Source of the DNA: Chelativorans salis
GTDB taxonomy: Bacteria > Pseudomonadota > Alphaproteobacteria > Rhizobiales > Rhizobiaceae
Assembly: GCF_025336525.1 (NCBI RefSeq)
Contig: NZ_JAOCZP010000002.1
Coordinates: forward strand, 434,001 to 498,000
DNA: 64,000 nucleotides
Direction: 5' to 3'
The position numbers and the translations under genes were made by a program. Positions within the stretch are counted from its first letter, which is position 1. Every line of letters starts with the position of its first letter. The notes beneath the pieces were generated by a model. The model saw only the letters and a program-made list of their open reading frames with translations. It did no database searches and was not told the DNA's origin. Positions 11,564-21,785 of the stretch are shown here, in pieces.

Positions 11564-12727
11564 CTAATATGCCCTGCGGAGGGAGATGAACCCGCCGGTC
11601 TGGTGATAGTCATAGATGTCGACATTGCTGTCGCGCCCCTCGTGAAAGATCGTGAATTCCGGCTTGATCCCCTTCCATTCCAGCCGGTCGTGGGAGACGG
11701 AGAAGGAGGGACGCACCGTTACATCTTTCCGGTTCAGCCTCCAAAACGGATCGTATTCGGTGAACCTCGTCCAACTCGCTGACAGGTTGGGCGACACGTT
11801 CCAGCCACCGAATTTCACGTCAAGCCCGACGGTCGTGCTTGGCTTGTCGTAAGAGTAGTAATCGTTGAGGGCGTTCTGGTGCTCCAGAGAGGCATTCCAG
11901 AAGAAGGTCGCGTTCGGGCGGAACGTCCAGTCGCCAAAGAGATAGGGCCTGTAGAACTGGCCCGATCTGTCGTGGTCCTCCGAAAACGTATAGCCGATGT
12001 CGCCGCCCACGCCGATCCGGCTCGTCGAGGACAGGGTGAAGCGCCGCCAGGCGCCGAGCGTGGGGCGCATAAAGGGGCTGTCCTCGTTCAGTTCCGCATC
12101 CAGGCTCGCCTCGACAAACAGCTTCGACGGCAGCATGCGGCCGACGGAAAACCGGCCGCGCAGCACGTTGAGCTCGTCGTGCTCAAAAAGCCGCGCGCTG
12201 CCGTTGAACTTGGTCAGCAGGCCGTTGTCCCAAAGCTTTTCGACGGAAATCCAAGGCTCGAAGCCGTGCGCGAACTCCCGTGGCGAGGAGGGTTCGTATT
12301 CGAGCGGAATTCCGTTGAAGAAGATCGTCCCGCCCGAGGGAGCGCGGGCGGGATTGCTGTCGCTTACGATTCTGGCGCCGAAGCGGACGCGCAGAATATG
12401 CAGCTCCGCCTCTTCGATGAAGGGCAGGATGTTGCGCTTGACCGTCTTGGGTGTGCCGGGCGCATCGTAAACCTCCCGGAAAAGCGCCAGCGCCTGCTTG
12501 AATTTGCCGACGCTGAAATAGGACCGGGCAAGCTCCAGCTTTATTCGCGCGGTCGGGACTGCCCTCAGCAAGTGGCGATAGTTGCGGATAGCGATATCGT
12601 GCCGCCCGGCCTGGGCGGCAGACAGGCTTTCCATGAAAATGGCGTCGGCTTCTTCGGGGGCCAGTCTCTCTGCGTTCGCTACCGTACTGAAGACAAGACA
12701 AATGGCGAATGCAGCCAGTATCTTCAT
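11564..12727 (-). CDS. Slam-type outer-membrane lipoprotein exporter (DUF560, type XI secretion)
   Basis: 387 residues with a signal peptide (about 1-19, ending VANA). Residues about 25-110 are TPR-like helices (EADAIFMESLSAAQAGRHDIAIRNY, LELARSYFSVGKFKQALALFREV); the rest is a beta-barrel of alternating hydrophobic and aromatic strands ending in Tyr. This is the layout of surface lipoprotein assembly modifiers (Slam, DUF560), which carry lipoproteins across the outer membrane. The gene starts one base after the stop of a lipoprotein gene carrying a TbpB-like barrel, the usual Slam client, so the pair is probably one operon. The family is known mainly from gamma- and betaproteobacteria. Client and ligand are unproven. 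Confidence 0.82.
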   Translation of the reverse strand: MKILAAFAICLVFSTVANAERLAPEEADAIFMESLSAAQAGRHDIAIRNYRHLLRAVPTARIKLELARSYFSVGKFKQALALFREVYDAPGTPKTVKRNILPFIEEAELHILRVRFGARIVSDSNPARAPSGGTIFFNGIPLEYEPSSPREFAHGFEPWISVEKLWDNGLLTKFNGSARLFEHDELNVLRGRFSVGRMLPSKLFVEASLDAELNEDSPFMRPTLGAWRRFTLSSTSRIGVGGDIGYTFSEDHDRSGQFYRPYLFGDWTFRPNATFFWNASLEHQNALNDYYSYDKPSTTVGLDVKFGGWNVSPNLSASWTRFTEYDPFWRLNRKDVTVRPSFSVSHDRLEWKGIKPEFTIFHEGRDSNVDIYDYHQTGGFISLRRAY

Positions 12728-12728
12728 A

Positions 12729-13625
12729 TTACTGCTTCTTGGCCCCGTAGCCTCCGTAGTATCGCTCGACGCCGTCGCCTTTCAAGGAGAACGTGCCGCC
12801 GACTTCCTGGGCGCCCGGGCCATAGAAACGACCGTCGACCTCACCGGACATGCCGTTGGCGGTGGTGACCGTTCCCGACATCTCGTTGCTTCCGCCCGAG
12901 TAGGACATGGTGCCGTTCAGGTCGAGCTCGTCCCTCGGCGTACCTGCCCAGTTTGTCGTGTTGGTGGTTTGAAACTCTACGGAGCGCCCTGCGAAATCTG
13001 CGTTCAACGTCGCCTCGGATGTTATCGTGTGCCATTCGGGAGCGTTGTCTGCGGGGTCGAGATCGACATATTCTCCCAGCGCCGTCCCCCTGAATGTCGC
13101 ATTTCCAGACGAAGGAATGCTGGCCACCCGCGTTTTGGCGCCCACGCTTGTTGCCCCAACATTGCCTGTTGACGGGGACTGGAGCTCCATCCAAGTGCCG
13201 AAGGTCTGATACTCAAATCCATTTTCCTCAGGATTTGCATATCGCATGCTGGTCTTGTTGTCGTGTGAATTGATATATTGGAATTTTCCACCTTGGAAAG
13301 GATATGATTTTTCCGGCGGCAAACCTTCTGTATTTATGACTTTATTTGAAGCTGGTGTGTTCAGTGAAATCGACGTTGGTTCTCCGTCGGAATTTATTTC
13401 TACATTCGCGGACGTATTTACTCTTGAGGGCTCTGTAAGCCTATACCCAGCATTCGTAAGTTCGATGGTGGATTCGCGCCCCTTTCCCTCCATCGTCGTA
13501 GGCTCGCTGACCTCCATTTCGGCGAAGCTCGTGAAGCTCGGGCCGTTGGGGCCACCAGGACCGCCCGATCCCCCGCCGCATCCTGCGACCGCGAGTGGGA
13601 GGATGAGAAAAGACAGCTTTTTCAC
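12729..13625 (-). CDS. Surface lipoprotein with TbpB-like barrel, likely Slam client
   Basis: 298 residues. A lipoprotein signal (MKKLSFLILPLAVAGC, Cys16) is followed by a Gly/Pro-rich tether (about 17-29) with no Asp at +2. The C-terminal part (about 200-290) has the eight-stranded transferrin-binding-protein-like barrel pattern ending in FYGPGAQEVGGTFSLKG, nearly diagnostic of Slam-dependent surface lipoproteins. The N-terminal half (about 30-190) is Ser/Thr/Asn-rich, resembles nothing I know and may be the ligand-binding handle domain. Its DNA (about 13200-13480) is visibly more AT-rich than the neighbours, suggesting transfer. First gene of the two-gene unit with the Slam protein; ligand unknown (iron carrier, haem or host protein are possibilities). 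Confidence 0.78.
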   Translation of the reverse strand: MKKLSFLILPLAVAGCGGGSGGPGGPNGPSFTSFAEMEVSEPTTMEGKGRESTIELTNAGYRLTEPSRVNTSANVEINSDGEPTSISLNTPASNKVINTEGLPPEKSYPFQGGKFQYINSHDNKTSMRYANPEENGFEYQTFGTWMELQSPSTGNVGATSVGAKTRVASIPSSGNATFRGTALGEYVDLDPADNAPEWHTITSEATLNADFAGRSVEFQTTNTTNWAGTPRDELDLNGTMSYSGGSNEMSGTVTTANGMSGEVDGRFYGPGAQEVGGTFSLKGDGVERYYGGYGAKKQ

Positions 13626-14139
13626 GATTTCTAACCCCCAATCTTACCTAAAATTATGCTTGATCGGCTACTTTCTAGTGCATAACCAGCCGGGGTGAAC
13701 CTAACTGGTTGTAGCTGCACTTCAACAGTCTAGGCGCCTTCTTCCACGTTTTTATGAAACTTGGCTGCCTGCGGTCGTGCGTCACGCATGCCGACGGTCG
13801 CACATGCGGCGGGCAGGGCCGGTGACCGTAAGGCCACTGTAAGCGCAACCCTTCGTTAGGCTTAACACGGGATAAATATCCGATGGCCGCAAGCCGCCGG
13901 AATCCGGGGCGGATTTGCTATCTATGTCTATCAATCCCGTTGACGCCCATAGTAGCCCATGTTATCCCATCAAATCAGTCAGATTATTGTTTCAGTGAGG
14001 AGTTTGAAGGCCGCGCCGCCGCGTTTTCGGCGGGGTGCAGGGCATTGTGCCTGGAGCGGGGAACGGATCGAGGAGCCGCGGGTTTGCGCGGTCGAAGCAA
14101 TGCAGAGGGGCATGACGCCAACAGCGGCCGTCGCAGATC
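13626..14139. other. Divergent intergenic region upstream of the lipoprotein gene and mraZ
   Basis: 514 bases without a convincing gene. The left part must hold the promoter of the lipoprotein/Slam unit; the right part contains the promoter and MraZ boxes for the dcw cluster (13936-13970), leaving an mraZ leader of roughly 165 bases. Frames that extend through it (from 13883 and 13959) are fortuitous, the second being an upstream extension of rsmH. Confidence 0.6.
13936..13970 (-). promoter_or_regulatory. MraZ operator overlapping the dcw promoter
   Basis: Read on the minus strand there are three TGGG boxes (plus-strand CCCA at 13946, 13956 and 13966) and a fourth imperfect one (CCCG at 13936), all at an exact 10-base period. 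That is the TGGGN direct-repeat pattern with 5-base spacers known for MraZ in E. coli. The boxes cover a promoter on the plus strand: TTGACG (13940-13945), then TTATCC (13962-13967) after 16 bases. Binding of MraZ here would repress its own operon. Confidence 0.72.
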
Positions 14140-14604
14140 ATGGATCGGTTCTTATCCAGTGCGATCAACAGGATCGACGCGAAGGGGCGGGTCTCCGTGC
14201 CGGCTCACTTCCGCTCCGTGGTGCAGAGGCGCGGCTTCACCGACCTCTACGCGCTGAGGGCGCTGGATGTGCCGGCGATGGATGTGGGCGGCCCGGACCT
14301 GCTCGACCGCTACGAGGAGCGGATCGCGGTGGAGGACCCGTTCCTGCAGACGGCGGACGACATGTCCTTCTTCGTTCATGGCGACGGCAGCTTCCTGAAA
14401 TTGGATCAGGACGGGCGCATTACCGTAACGGACTTCGTTCGCGAGCATACGGGGATTACATCGCAGGTCGCCTTCGTGGGGCGCGGCCTCTTCTTTCAGA
14501 TATGGGAGCCGGAGCGGCTCAGTGCCCATGGCGCGGATGTTCGCGCACGGCTCTTGAAATTGCGGCAACAGGCCTCGCAGGCCCGTGCCGCGAATACGGA
14601 ATGA
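14140..14604 (+). CDS. mraZ: MraZ, transcriptional regulator of the dcw cluster
   Basis: 154 residues with two SpoVT/AbrB swapped-hairpin domains (about 5-47 and 76-119): [20 protein letters not shown], then [22 protein letters not shown]. MraZ forms ring-shaped oligomers that bind TGGG repeats upstream of its own gene and represses the operon. The matching boxes are seen at 13936-13970. Its stop overlaps the start of rsmH (ATGA, 14601-14604), so the two are translationally coupled. Confidence 0.95.
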   Translation: MDRFLSSAINRIDAKGRVSVPAHFRSVVQRRGFTDLYALRALDVPAMDVGGPDLLDRYEERIAVEDPFLQTADDMSFFVHGDGSFLKLDQDGRITVTDFVREHTGITSQVAFVGRGLFFQIWEPERLSAHGADVRARLLKLRQQASQARAANTE

Positions 14605-15626
14605 TGGCGGGCCCCGGCGGCGAAAGCTCGGCCGGTGGCGGACTGGCCCGCCACATTCCGGTCCTTCTCGACGCGGTGATCGCCGCCCTCGACCCGGCGC
14701 CCGGCAAGACGATCGTCGACGGCACGTTCGGTGCGGGCGGCTATACGGCTGCGCTCCTGGAGCGGGGTGCGGGGGTGGTGGCGATCGACCGCGACCCTGA
14801 CGCTATCGCCGGCGGTCAGGCGTTGGCTGAGCGCTTCGGTGACCGGCTGCGGCTGGAGCTCGGCCGTTTTTCGGAAATGGAGGACATCGCAGGCGGCGCC
14901 GTGGATGGCGTGGTGCTCGATGTCGGCGTGTCGTCCATGCAGCTCGACGAGGCGGAGCGCGGGTTCTCCTTCCGCAAGGAAGGCCCGCTCGACATGCGCA
15001 TGGGCCGCGAGGGCCCGAGTGCTGCCGATGTCGTCAACCGCCTGAAGGCCGGGGATCTGGCGCGCATCTTCGGGCTGCTGGGAGAGGAGCGCCACGCCGG
15101 CCGCATCGGCCGCGCCATCGAGCGGCGACGTGCGGAAAAGCCGTTCGAGACCACCGGCGACCTGGCTGGTCTCATCGAGCGGACGATCGGCCGCAAGCCG
15201 AGCGACAAGATCCATCCCGCCACGCGCGTCTTTCAGGCCCTGCGCATCTTCGTCAACGACGAGCTCGGCGAACTGGCGCGTGCGCTGTTCGCGGCCGAGC
15301 GCATTTTGAAGCCGGGCGGCGTTATCGCCGTGGTCACCTTCCATTCGCTGGAGGACCGCATCGTCAAGCGGTTCCTCACCTCGCGCACGGGCGCAGCGGG
15401 CGGCTCCCGGCATCTGCCGGAGGCGGCCGCGCCGCAACCCATCTTCGAAAAGCCGCAAAAGCCGGTGGCGCCCGACGAGGCGGAGACGGCGCAAAACCCG
15501 CGCGCCCGCTCGGCGCGGCTCAGGGCGGCGCGGCGCACGGATGCGCCGGCGGGGAGCGAGGATTTCGACAGTCTGGGCGTGCCGGCGCTTTTCGTCACGG
15601 CACAGCTTGGCGAGAAGGCGAGGTAG
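14601..15626 (+). CDS. rsmH: 16S rRNA (cytosine-1402 N4)-methyltransferase RsmH
   Basis: 341 residues. Motifs: HIPVLLDAV (18-26), the SAM loop [10 protein letters not shown] (40-49), [11 protein letters not shown] with ERGFSF, GPLDMRM (about 131-137) and the C-terminal [14 protein letters not shown]. It methylates N4 of C1402 in the ribosomal P site, together with RsmI. The second gene of the dcw operon. I start at the ATG overlapping the mraZ stop; the same frame extends upstream to 13959, which only adds mraZ shadow sequence. Confidence 0.95.
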   Translation: MMAGPGGESSAGGGLARHIPVLLDAVIAALDPAPGKTIVDGTFGAGGYTAALLERGAGVVAIDRDPDAIAGGQALAERFGDRLRLELGRFSEMEDIAGGAVDGVVLDVGVSSMQLDEAERGFSFRKEGPLDMRMGREGPSAADVVNRLKAGDLARIFGLLGEERHAGRIGRAIERRRAEKPFETTGDLAGLIERTIGRKPSDKIHPATRVFQALRIFVNDELGELARALFAAERILKPGGVIAVVTFHSLEDRIVKRFLTSRTGAAGGSRHLPEAAAPQPIFEKPQKPVAPDEAETAQNPRARSARLRAARRTDAPAGSEDFDSLGVPALFVTAQLGEKAR

Positions 15627-15630
15627 GCAG

Positions 15631-15993
15631 TTGTTCCGGACCAGTGACATCATCCTGATTGCGGTCATGCTTTCGGCGGCGGCATTCACCTACAAGACCA
15701 AGCACGAGGCTGAGGCGATGATGGGCCGCGTCCGTGACCTGGAGACGCGGATCCAGCTCGAAAAGGACGCCATCGACGTTTTGAAGGCGGACCGGAGCCT
15801 ACTCACCCAGCCAGGGCGCTTGGAGAAGCTGGCGGAAATTTACAAGGACGAGCTCGGCCTCGGCCTCATGGACGCCAAGCAGATCGCTACGCAGGCATCG
15901 CTGCGTGAGATTCCCTTCCGCTCGGAGAGGCTGATGGTCGAGGGCGCGGACGGCGCGGATGAACCGGTGGTGACGGGAGGCGTGCGGCCATGA
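15631..15993 (+). CDS. ftsL: Cell division protein FtsL
   Basis: 120 residues from a TTG start at 15631, 4 bases after the rsmH stop. TTG is chosen because GAGGTAG lies just upstream and the protein then begins (M)FRTSDIILIAV as in rhizobial FtsL; an upstream ATG would add rsmH-shadow sequence. One membrane helix (about 6-22, IILIAVMLSAAAFTYKT) is followed by a periplasmic coiled coil (about 28-60) and the LGL region typical of alphaproteobacterial FtsL. It bridges FtsQ and FtsB to FtsW/FtsI at the septum. ATGA overlap with ftsI. Confidence 0.88.
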   Translation: MFRTSDIILIAVMLSAAAFTYKTKHEAEAMMGRVRDLETRIQLEKDAIDVLKADRSLLTQPGRLEKLAEIYKDELGLGLMDAKQIATQASLREIPFRSERLMVEGADGADEPVVTGGVRP

Positions 15994-17708
15994 AGATGCC
16001 GAGGCTGTGGAAGAACCGGCGGCCGGCAAAGGCGGAAGGCGAGGGCGCCATCGTGGTCGAAGGCGCGCGCAAGGCCATCGGCGGGCGGTCGCGCAACCGC
16101 GTGGTGATGGCGATGGCCGTGCTCTTCGGCATCTATGCGGCCATCGGCGCGCGGCTCGTGCATCTCGGCATGGTCGAAGAGGAGGTGGTCAATCTGCCGC
16201 AGAGCCGGGCGACGGCCTCGCGGCCCGACCTCGTCGACCGCAACGGAGAGGTGCTGGCGACGGACATCAAAACCGCATCGCTCTTCGCCGAGCCGCGGCG
16301 CATCGCCTATATCGACGAGACCATCGAGAAGCTGCAGACGGTGCTGCCTGATCTTGATTATGAGCAGGCGTACCGGCGGCTCGACAGCGACGCCGGCTTC
16401 GTCTGGCTGCGCCGCCAGCTTTCGCCGCGCCAGCAGAGCGAGATCCTGGCGCTCGGCATTCCGGGACTGGGTTTTCGCACGGAGAAACGCCGCTTCTACC
16501 CCGGCGGCCCCACCGCCTCGCACATCCTCGGCCTCGTGAACATCGATAACCAGGGCATCGCCGGCATGGAGAAATATGTCGACGAGCAGGGCCTGGCCGA
16601 CCTGCAGGCGCTGGGCCTTGCCGGGCCGGACACACTCAATCCGGTGGGCCTTTCCATCGATCTGAGGGTGCAGCACGTGCTGCACGACGAGCTGGTGCAG
16701 GCCATGGAGCGCCACCAGGCGATCGCCGCCGGCGGCGTCGTCCTCAATGCGCGCACGGGCGAGGTGATGGCCATGGCCTCGCTGCCCGACTACGATCCGA
16801 ACAATCCCTATAACGCGCTCGAGAAGGACCGGCTCAACCGCATGACGGCCGGCGTCTTCGAGATGGGCTCGACCTTCAAGCTCTTTACGACGTCGATGGC
16901 GCTCGATTCCGGTCTCGTGAGCATGAACGACAAGTTCGATGCGACGCGCCCGCTGCGCATCGGCGGGCACACCATCAGGGATTTCCACGGCAAGGGGCGC
17001 GTTCTAAGCGTGCCGGAAATCTTCATCTATTCCTCCAACATCGGCACCGCCAAGATGGCCGACGTGGTGGGGATCGAAGGGCACCGGGAGTTCCTGGATC
17101 GGATCGGCATCCTCGACCGCGTCAAGACGGAACTGCCCGAAGTCGCACGCCCCACCGAGCCGGCGAAGTGGAAGAAGATCAACTCGGTCACCATCTCCTT
17201 CGGCCACGGCGTCGCTACGACGCCGCTGCAGACGGCGACCGCCGCGGCGGCGATGCTGAATGGCGGAAAGTTCATTCCCCCGACCTTCCTGCCGCGCACC
17301 GAGGAAGAGGCGAACGCGATCGCCGAGCAGGTGATTTCTGAGCAAACTAGTGCTGCGGTCCGCTACCTGTTCCGCTATAATACCGAGAAGGGCTCGGGAC
17401 GGCGCGCCGAAGTGCCCGGCTACTATGTCGGCACCAAGACGGGGACGGCGGAGAAGGTGGTCAACGGCCGCTACTCCAACAACACACGGTTCAACACGTT
17501 CATCGCCAGCTTTCCGGCCAATGATCCGGACTATGTCGTGTTCGTGGTTCTCGATGAGCCGAAGCCGGAAAAACCCGGCCTGTCCGCAACCTCCGGCATA
17601 ACCAACGCGCCGCTCGCCGGAAACATCATCCGCCGCGCAGCCCCGCTACTTGGCGTGCAGCCAGATTTCGGCCATGAAAGTGAGGCTTTGCTGGTTTCGT
17701 ATCAGTGA
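15990..17708 (+). CDS. ftsI: Septal peptidoglycan transpeptidase FtsI (PBP3)
   Basis: 572 residues. A cytoplasmic basic tail, one membrane helix (about 38-58), a PBP dimerisation domain (about 75-230) and a transpeptidase domain (about 240-560). The active-site triad of motifs is complete: Ser294-x-x-Lys297 (GSTFK), Ser348-Ser-Asn350 and Lys483-Thr-Gly485. It cross-links septal peptidoglycan as the partner of FtsW and is the target of several beta-lactams. Coupled to ftsL by ATGA; 52 bases separate it from murE. Confidence 0.96.
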   Translation: MKMPRLWKNRRPAKAEGEGAIVVEGARKAIGGRSRNRVVMAMAVLFGIYAAIGARLVHLGMVEEEVVNLPQSRATASRPDLVDRNGEVLATDIKTASLFAEPRRIAYIDETIEKLQTVLPDLDYEQAYRRLDSDAGFVWLRRQLSPRQQSEILALGIPGLGFRTEKRRFYPGGPTASHILGLVNIDNQGIAGMEKYVDEQGLADLQALGLAGPDTLNPVGLSIDLRVQHVLHDELVQAMERHQAIAAGGVVLNARTGEVMAMASLPDYDPNNPYNALEKDRLNRMTAGVFEMGSTFKLFTTSMALDSGLVSMNDKFDATRPLRIGGHTIRDFHGKGRVLSVPEIFIYSSNIGTAKMADVVGIEGHREFLDRIGILDRVKTELPEVARPTEPAKWKKINSVTISFGHGVATTPLQTATAAAAMLNGGKFIPPTFLPRTEEEANAIAEQVISEQTSAAVRYLFRYNTEKGSGRRAEVPGYYVGTKTGTAEKVVNGRYSNNTRFNTFIASFPANDPDYVVFVVLDEPKPEKPGLSATSGITNAPLAGNIIRRAAPLLGVQPDFGHESEALLVSYQ

Positions 17709-17760
17709 TTCCGGTAAGCCGAGTGTCGTACGGTTGGCCGTAAAAGAATTCTGGGATGTG

Positions 17761-19215
17761 ATGAATCTGGGTGAACTTGCCGATATCTTGCCGCATGGCG
17801 GGGCACTATCCGACGATATGCAAATCTCCGGTCTTTCATCGGATACGCGGCAGCTTTCCGACGGCGACCTGTTTTTCGCGCTAGCCGGCGCCAAGGCGGA
17901 TGGAGCCGCCTTCGCGGCGGAGGCCGCGCGCCAGGGGGCAGCGGCGATCGTGGCACGGCCGGGTGCCGTTGACACGGATATCGGTGTTCCTGTCGTCGAG
18001 GTGGAAGACCCGCGCCGCGCACTGGCGCTGACGGCCGCCCGCCTTTACGCCGGCCAGCCGGCGACGATGGCGGCGGTGACGGGCACCAGCGGCAAGACCT
18101 CGGTCGCCTCCTTCACACGGCAGATATGGCAAACGGCCGGACTTGCCGCCGCCGCGATCGGCACCACCGGCGTGGTGGCACCGGGACGCGAGGAGTACGG
18201 CGAGTTGACCACGCCGGACCCCATTTCGCTGCACCGCCTCCTGAAGGAACTGGCGGAGGCCGGCGTCACCCACGGCGCCATGGAAGCTTCGAGCCATGGG
18301 CTCGACCAACGCCGGCTCGACGGCGTCAGGCTCGCCGCCGGCGGCTTCACCAATCTCGGCCGCGACCATATGGACTATCACCCGACGGTAGAGCACTACC
18401 ATCGCGCCAAGATGCGCCTGTTCGACACGCTCCTGCCGAAGGGTGCGCCGGCGGTCGTTTTCGCCGACGACGCATGGTCGGAAGCGACGGAGAAGGCGGT
18501 CCGTGACGCCGGCCTCAACCTTTTCACCGTCGGGCGCAAGGGCACGTTCCTGACGCTGAAACGCGTCGAGCACGAGCGCCATCGCCAGCGCGCCGAGGTG
18601 GAGCACGAAGGCGTGATCCACGAGATCGACCTGCCGCTGGCGGGTGATTTCCAGGTGTCCAACGCGCTGGTGGCGGCGGGGCTCGCCATCGCCACCGGGC
18701 TTGCGGCCGACAAGGCCCTGGCGGCGCTGGAGCATCTTAAGGGTGCCTCGGGCCGGCTGGAGCTCGTCGGCACGGCCGAAAACGGCGCGCAGTGCTATGT
18801 CGACTATTCGCACAAGCCCGAGGCGCTGGAGAACGTGCTTCTGGCAGTCCGGCCGTTCACCACCGGCCGCGTCATCGTCGTCTTCGGCTGCGGCGGCGAC
18901 CGCGACCGGCTGAAGCGGCCGATCATGGGCGAGATCGCCGGGCGGCTCGCCGACGTCGTCATCGTCACCGACGACAACCCGCGCTCGGAAGACCCCGCCG
19001 CCATCCGCGCCGCCATCATGGAGGCGGTGCCTACGGCCACAGAGATCGGCGACCGGCGCGAGGCGATCCGCGCCGCGATTGCCATGTTGGAGACGGGGGA
19101 TACGCTGGTGGTCGCCGGCAAGGGCCATGAAGTCGGGCAGGAGATCGCCGGCAGGAAGCATCACTTTTCAGATCACGAGGAGGTGCGGCAGGCACTTAAG
19201 GAGAAGGGCGCGTGA
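17761..19215 (+). CDS. murE: UDP-MurNAc-L-Ala-D-Glu:meso-diaminopimelate ligase MurE
   Basis: 484 residues. Mur ligase with P-loop GTSGKTS (108-114), central domain and the DNPR motif (405-408) that selects meso-diaminopimelate rather than lysine; GKGHE follows near the C-terminus. Cytoplasmic third-amino-acid addition in peptidoglycan precursor synthesis. I start at ATG 17761 ([10 protein letters not shown]), as in relatives; the open frame extends to 17650 but overlaps ftsI. GTGA overlap with murF. Confidence 0.95.
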   Translation: MNLGELADILPHGGALSDDMQISGLSSDTRQLSDGDLFFALAGAKADGAAFAAEAARQGAAAIVARPGAVDTDIGVPVVEVEDPRRALALTAARLYAGQPATMAAVTGTSGKTSVASFTRQIWQTAGLAAAAIGTTGVVAPGREEYGELTTPDPISLHRLLKELAEAGVTHGAMEASSHGLDQRRLDGVRLAAGGFTNLGRDHMDYHPTVEHYHRAKMRLFDTLLPKGAPAVVFADDAWSEATEKAVRDAGLNLFTVGRKGTFLTLKRVEHERHRQRAEVEHEGVIHEIDLPLAGDFQVSNALVAAGLAIATGLAADKALAALEHLKGASGRLELVGTAENGAQCYVDYSHKPEALENVLLAVRPFTTGRVIVVFGCGGDRDRLKRPIMGEIAGRLADVVIVTDDNPRSEDPAAIRAAIMEAVPTATEIGDRREAIRAAIAMLETGDTLVVAGKGHEVGQEIAGRKHHFSDHEEVRQALKEKGA

Positions 19216-20639
19216 GGCTTCTTTGGGACAGCCATGCATTTGTTAAGGCCACCGGAGGCCGCCCGTTCGGCAACCTGCCCGAGGGGGTGACGGGCATCTC
19301 CATCGACACCCGCACGCTGGAGCGCGGCGACGCCTTCTTCGCCATCAAGGGTGACAAGTTCGACGGTCACCAGTTCGCCACCTCAGCCATGGCGGCCGGT
19401 GCCGGGCTCCTGGTGGTCTCCGAAGAGAAGCTGCCAGCACTCGGCCGCCTGGGCGTGCCCAAGGTGGTCGTTCCGGATGTTCTCAAGGCGCTCGAAGGGC
19501 TGGCGGCGGCGGCGCGCGAGCGCACGCGCGCCAAGGTGATCGCCGTCACCGGCTCGGCCGGCAAGACGACCACGAAGGAGATGCTGCGCCACGCGCTCGC
19601 CAGCGCCGGCAGCGTGCATGCGGCAGACCGCTCCTTCAACAACCACTGGGGCGTGCCGCTGACGCTCGCCCGCCTGCCGGCCGACTGCGACTACGCCGTC
19701 TTCGAGATCGGCATGAACCACGCCGGCGAGATCGAGCCGCTGACGCGGCTGGTGAAGCCGCACATCGCTCTCGTCACTATGGTGGCGGCGGCCCATCTCG
19801 GCCATTTCAAGAGCCTCGACGAGATCGCCCAGGCCAAGGGCGAGATCTTCTCCGGCGTCGTGCGCGGCGGCCACGCCGTCATCAACCGCGATGACCAGCG
19901 CTGGAAGATCCTGTCGAAGATGGCGACCGATGCCGGCATCAAGAACATCTGGGGCTTCGGCGAGAACGCTCGGGCGCAGTTCAAGCTCGTCAAGTGGGAG
20001 CCCCAGGGAGAGGGCTCGGCCGTGACGGTGAAGATCGCCGGACAGGAACTGGTGGCACGGGTCGGCGCGCCGGGGCGGCACATGGTGCAGAACGCCCTCG
20101 CGGCGATCGGTGCCGGCTATCTGGCCGGCGCGGATGTCGCCAAGCTCCTCCTGGCGCTGGGCGATTTTTCCGCCGGAGCGGGGCGCGGCGAGCGCCACCG
20201 GCTGCGCCTTGACGACGGCACCTTCACGCTGATCGACGAGAGCTACAACGCAAATCCCGCCTCCATGCGGGCGGCGATGCAGCTTCTGGCCAGCACGCCG
20301 GTCGCCGGTGAGGGCCGGCGCATCGCCGTTTTGGGCGATATGCTGGAGCTTGGACCGCACTCGGCGAAGCTGCATGCCGCACTCGCGGACCTGATCGCAG
20401 CCTCCAACGTCGACTTGCTTTTCCTGGGCGGGACGGAGATGAAGGCGCTGGCCGACAGCCCGCCGGCCGGCCTCACCGTCGAATATCGCGAGGATGCGGA
20501 ACGGCTGACGCCGCTCCTTATCGAGGCGGTAAGGCCGGGGGACGCGCTCATGATCAAGTCATCCAAGGGCATCGGCTTTTCAAAGCTGGTCGAGGCCCTT
20601 CTCAAGCAATTTCCGGCGGCAACGCCGGCGCAGATTTAG
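19212..20639 (+). CDS. murF: UDP-MurNAc-tripeptide:D-Ala-D-Ala ligase MurF
   Basis: 475 residues from a GTG start whose last bases form the murE stop (GTGA, 19212-19215). P-loop TGSAGKTT (113-120), [23 protein letters not shown] and the DESYNANP motif of the C-terminal domain are all present. It adds D-Ala-D-Ala (made by Ddl, encoded at 28376) to the UDP-MurNAc-tripeptide. About 30 bases separate it from mraY. Confidence 0.95.
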   Translation: MRLLWDSHAFVKATGGRPFGNLPEGVTGISIDTRTLERGDAFFAIKGDKFDGHQFATSAMAAGAGLLVVSEEKLPALGRLGVPKVVVPDVLKALEGLAAAARERTRAKVIAVTGSAGKTTTKEMLRHALASAGSVHAADRSFNNHWGVPLTLARLPADCDYAVFEIGMNHAGEIEPLTRLVKPHIALVTMVAAAHLGHFKSLDEIAQAKGEIFSGVVRGGHAVINRDDQRWKILSKMATDAGIKNIWGFGENARAQFKLVKWEPQGEGSAVTVKIAGQELVARVGAPGRHMVQNALAAIGAGYLAGADVAKLLLALGDFSAGAGRGERHRLRLDDGTFTLIDESYNANPASMRAAMQLLASTPVAGEGRRIAVLGDMLELGPHSAKLHAALADLIAASNVDLLFLGGTEMKALADSPPAGLTVEYREDAERLTPLLIEAVRPGDALMIKSSKGIGFSKLVEALLKQFPAATPAQI

Positions 20640-20671
20640 GAGGCGGGACACCCGCCTGAGGGACTTTCATT

Positions 20672-21754
20672 ATGCTTACGCTGCTCGTGGAATTTGCCGA
20701 TGAATTTACGGCCTTCAATGTTTTCCGCTACATCACCTTCCGCACCGGCGGGGCGCTGATCACGGCGGCCTTCATCGTCTTCCTGTTCGGTCCGGCCATC
20801 ATCAATTCGCTGCGCGTGCGCCAGGGACGGGGCCAGCCGATCCGCGCCGACGGGCCGCAGACCCATTTCAAGAAGGCCGGCACGCCCACCATGGGCGGGC
20901 TGATGATCTTGAGCGGCATCCTCGGCTCCGCCCTCCTGTGGGCGAACCTTTCCAGCGTCTATGTTTGGATCGTGCTGATGGTGACGGTGGTCTTCGGCGC
21001 CATCGGCTTTTACGATGACTTTCTGAAGGTTACGAAGCAGTCGCATATGGGCTTTTCGGGCAAGATACGGCTGGCGCTGGAGTTTATCATTGCCGGCCTC
21101 GCCGCCTGGATGATCATGCGCGCTGGACAGGAGCCATTCTCCTCCTCGCTCACCTTCCCCTTCTTCAAGGAGCTCTTGCTCAACCTCGGCATCTTCTTCA
21201 TTCCCTTCGCAGCCTTCGTCATCGTCGGCGCGGGCAACGCGGTGAACCTCACCGACGGGCTTGACGGGCTGGCCACCGTGCCGGTCATGGTGGCGGCCGC
21301 CTCCTTCGGGGTGATCGCCTATCTTTCGGGCAATGCCATCTTCGCAGACTATCTGCAGATCCACTTCGTGCCGGGCACGGGCGAGCTCGCCGTCATCCTT
21401 GGCGCGGTGATCGGCGCCGGCCTCGGCTTTCTGTGGTTCAACGCGCCGCCGGCGGCCATCTTCATGGGCGACACGGGATCGCTGGCGCTCGGCGGTCTCA
21501 TCGGCACCATCGCGGTGGCCACCAAGCACGAGATCGTGCTGGCCATTATCGGCGGCCTGTTCGTGATCGAGATCCTGTCCGTGATCATCCAGGTCGCCGT
21601 CTTCAAGATGACGGGCAAGCGTGTGTTCCTGATGGCGCCCATCCACCATCATTTCGAGAAGCTGGGATGGACGGAGAGCCAGGTGGTCATCCGCTTCTGG
21701 ATCATCGCCGTGGTCCTGGCGCTGATCGGGCTTTCGACGTTGAAGCTGAGGTAG
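20672..21754 (+). CDS. mraY: Phospho-MurNAc-pentapeptide translocase MraY
   Basis: 360 residues, about ten membrane helices. Conserved cytoplasmic motifs: [10 protein letters not shown] (about 70), the Asp pair in [29 protein letters not shown] and the HHHFEKLGW box near the C-terminus. It transfers phospho-MurNAc-pentapeptide from UDP to undecaprenyl phosphate, giving lipid I on the inner face of the membrane. An inserted hairpin element follows before murD. Confidence 0.97.
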   Translation: MLTLLVEFADEFTAFNVFRYITFRTGGALITAAFIVFLFGPAIINSLRVRQGRGQPIRADGPQTHFKKAGTPTMGGLMILSGILGSALLWANLSSVYVWIVLMVTVVFGAIGFYDDFLKVTKQSHMGFSGKIRLALEFIIAGLAAWMIMRAGQEPFSSSLTFPFFKELLLNLGIFFIPFAAFVIVGAGNAVNLTDGLDGLATVPVMVAAASFGVIAYLSGNAIFADYLQIHFVPGTGELAVILGAVIGAGLGFLWFNAPPAAIFMGDTGSLALGGLIGTIAVATKHEIVLAIIGGLFVIEILSVIIQVAVFKMTGKRVFLMAPIHHHFEKLGWTESQVVIRFWIIAVVLALIGLSTLKLR

Positions 21755-21785
21755 AAGGCCGGATTGCTATGCCGAGCCCCGTCAC

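Noticed and set aside
13959-14600. A 5' extension of the rsmH frame giving a 555-residue protein
   Set aside because: The extra part overlaps mraZ in another frame and has no RsmH similarity; the ATG at 14601 overlaps the mraZ stop as expected in this operon.
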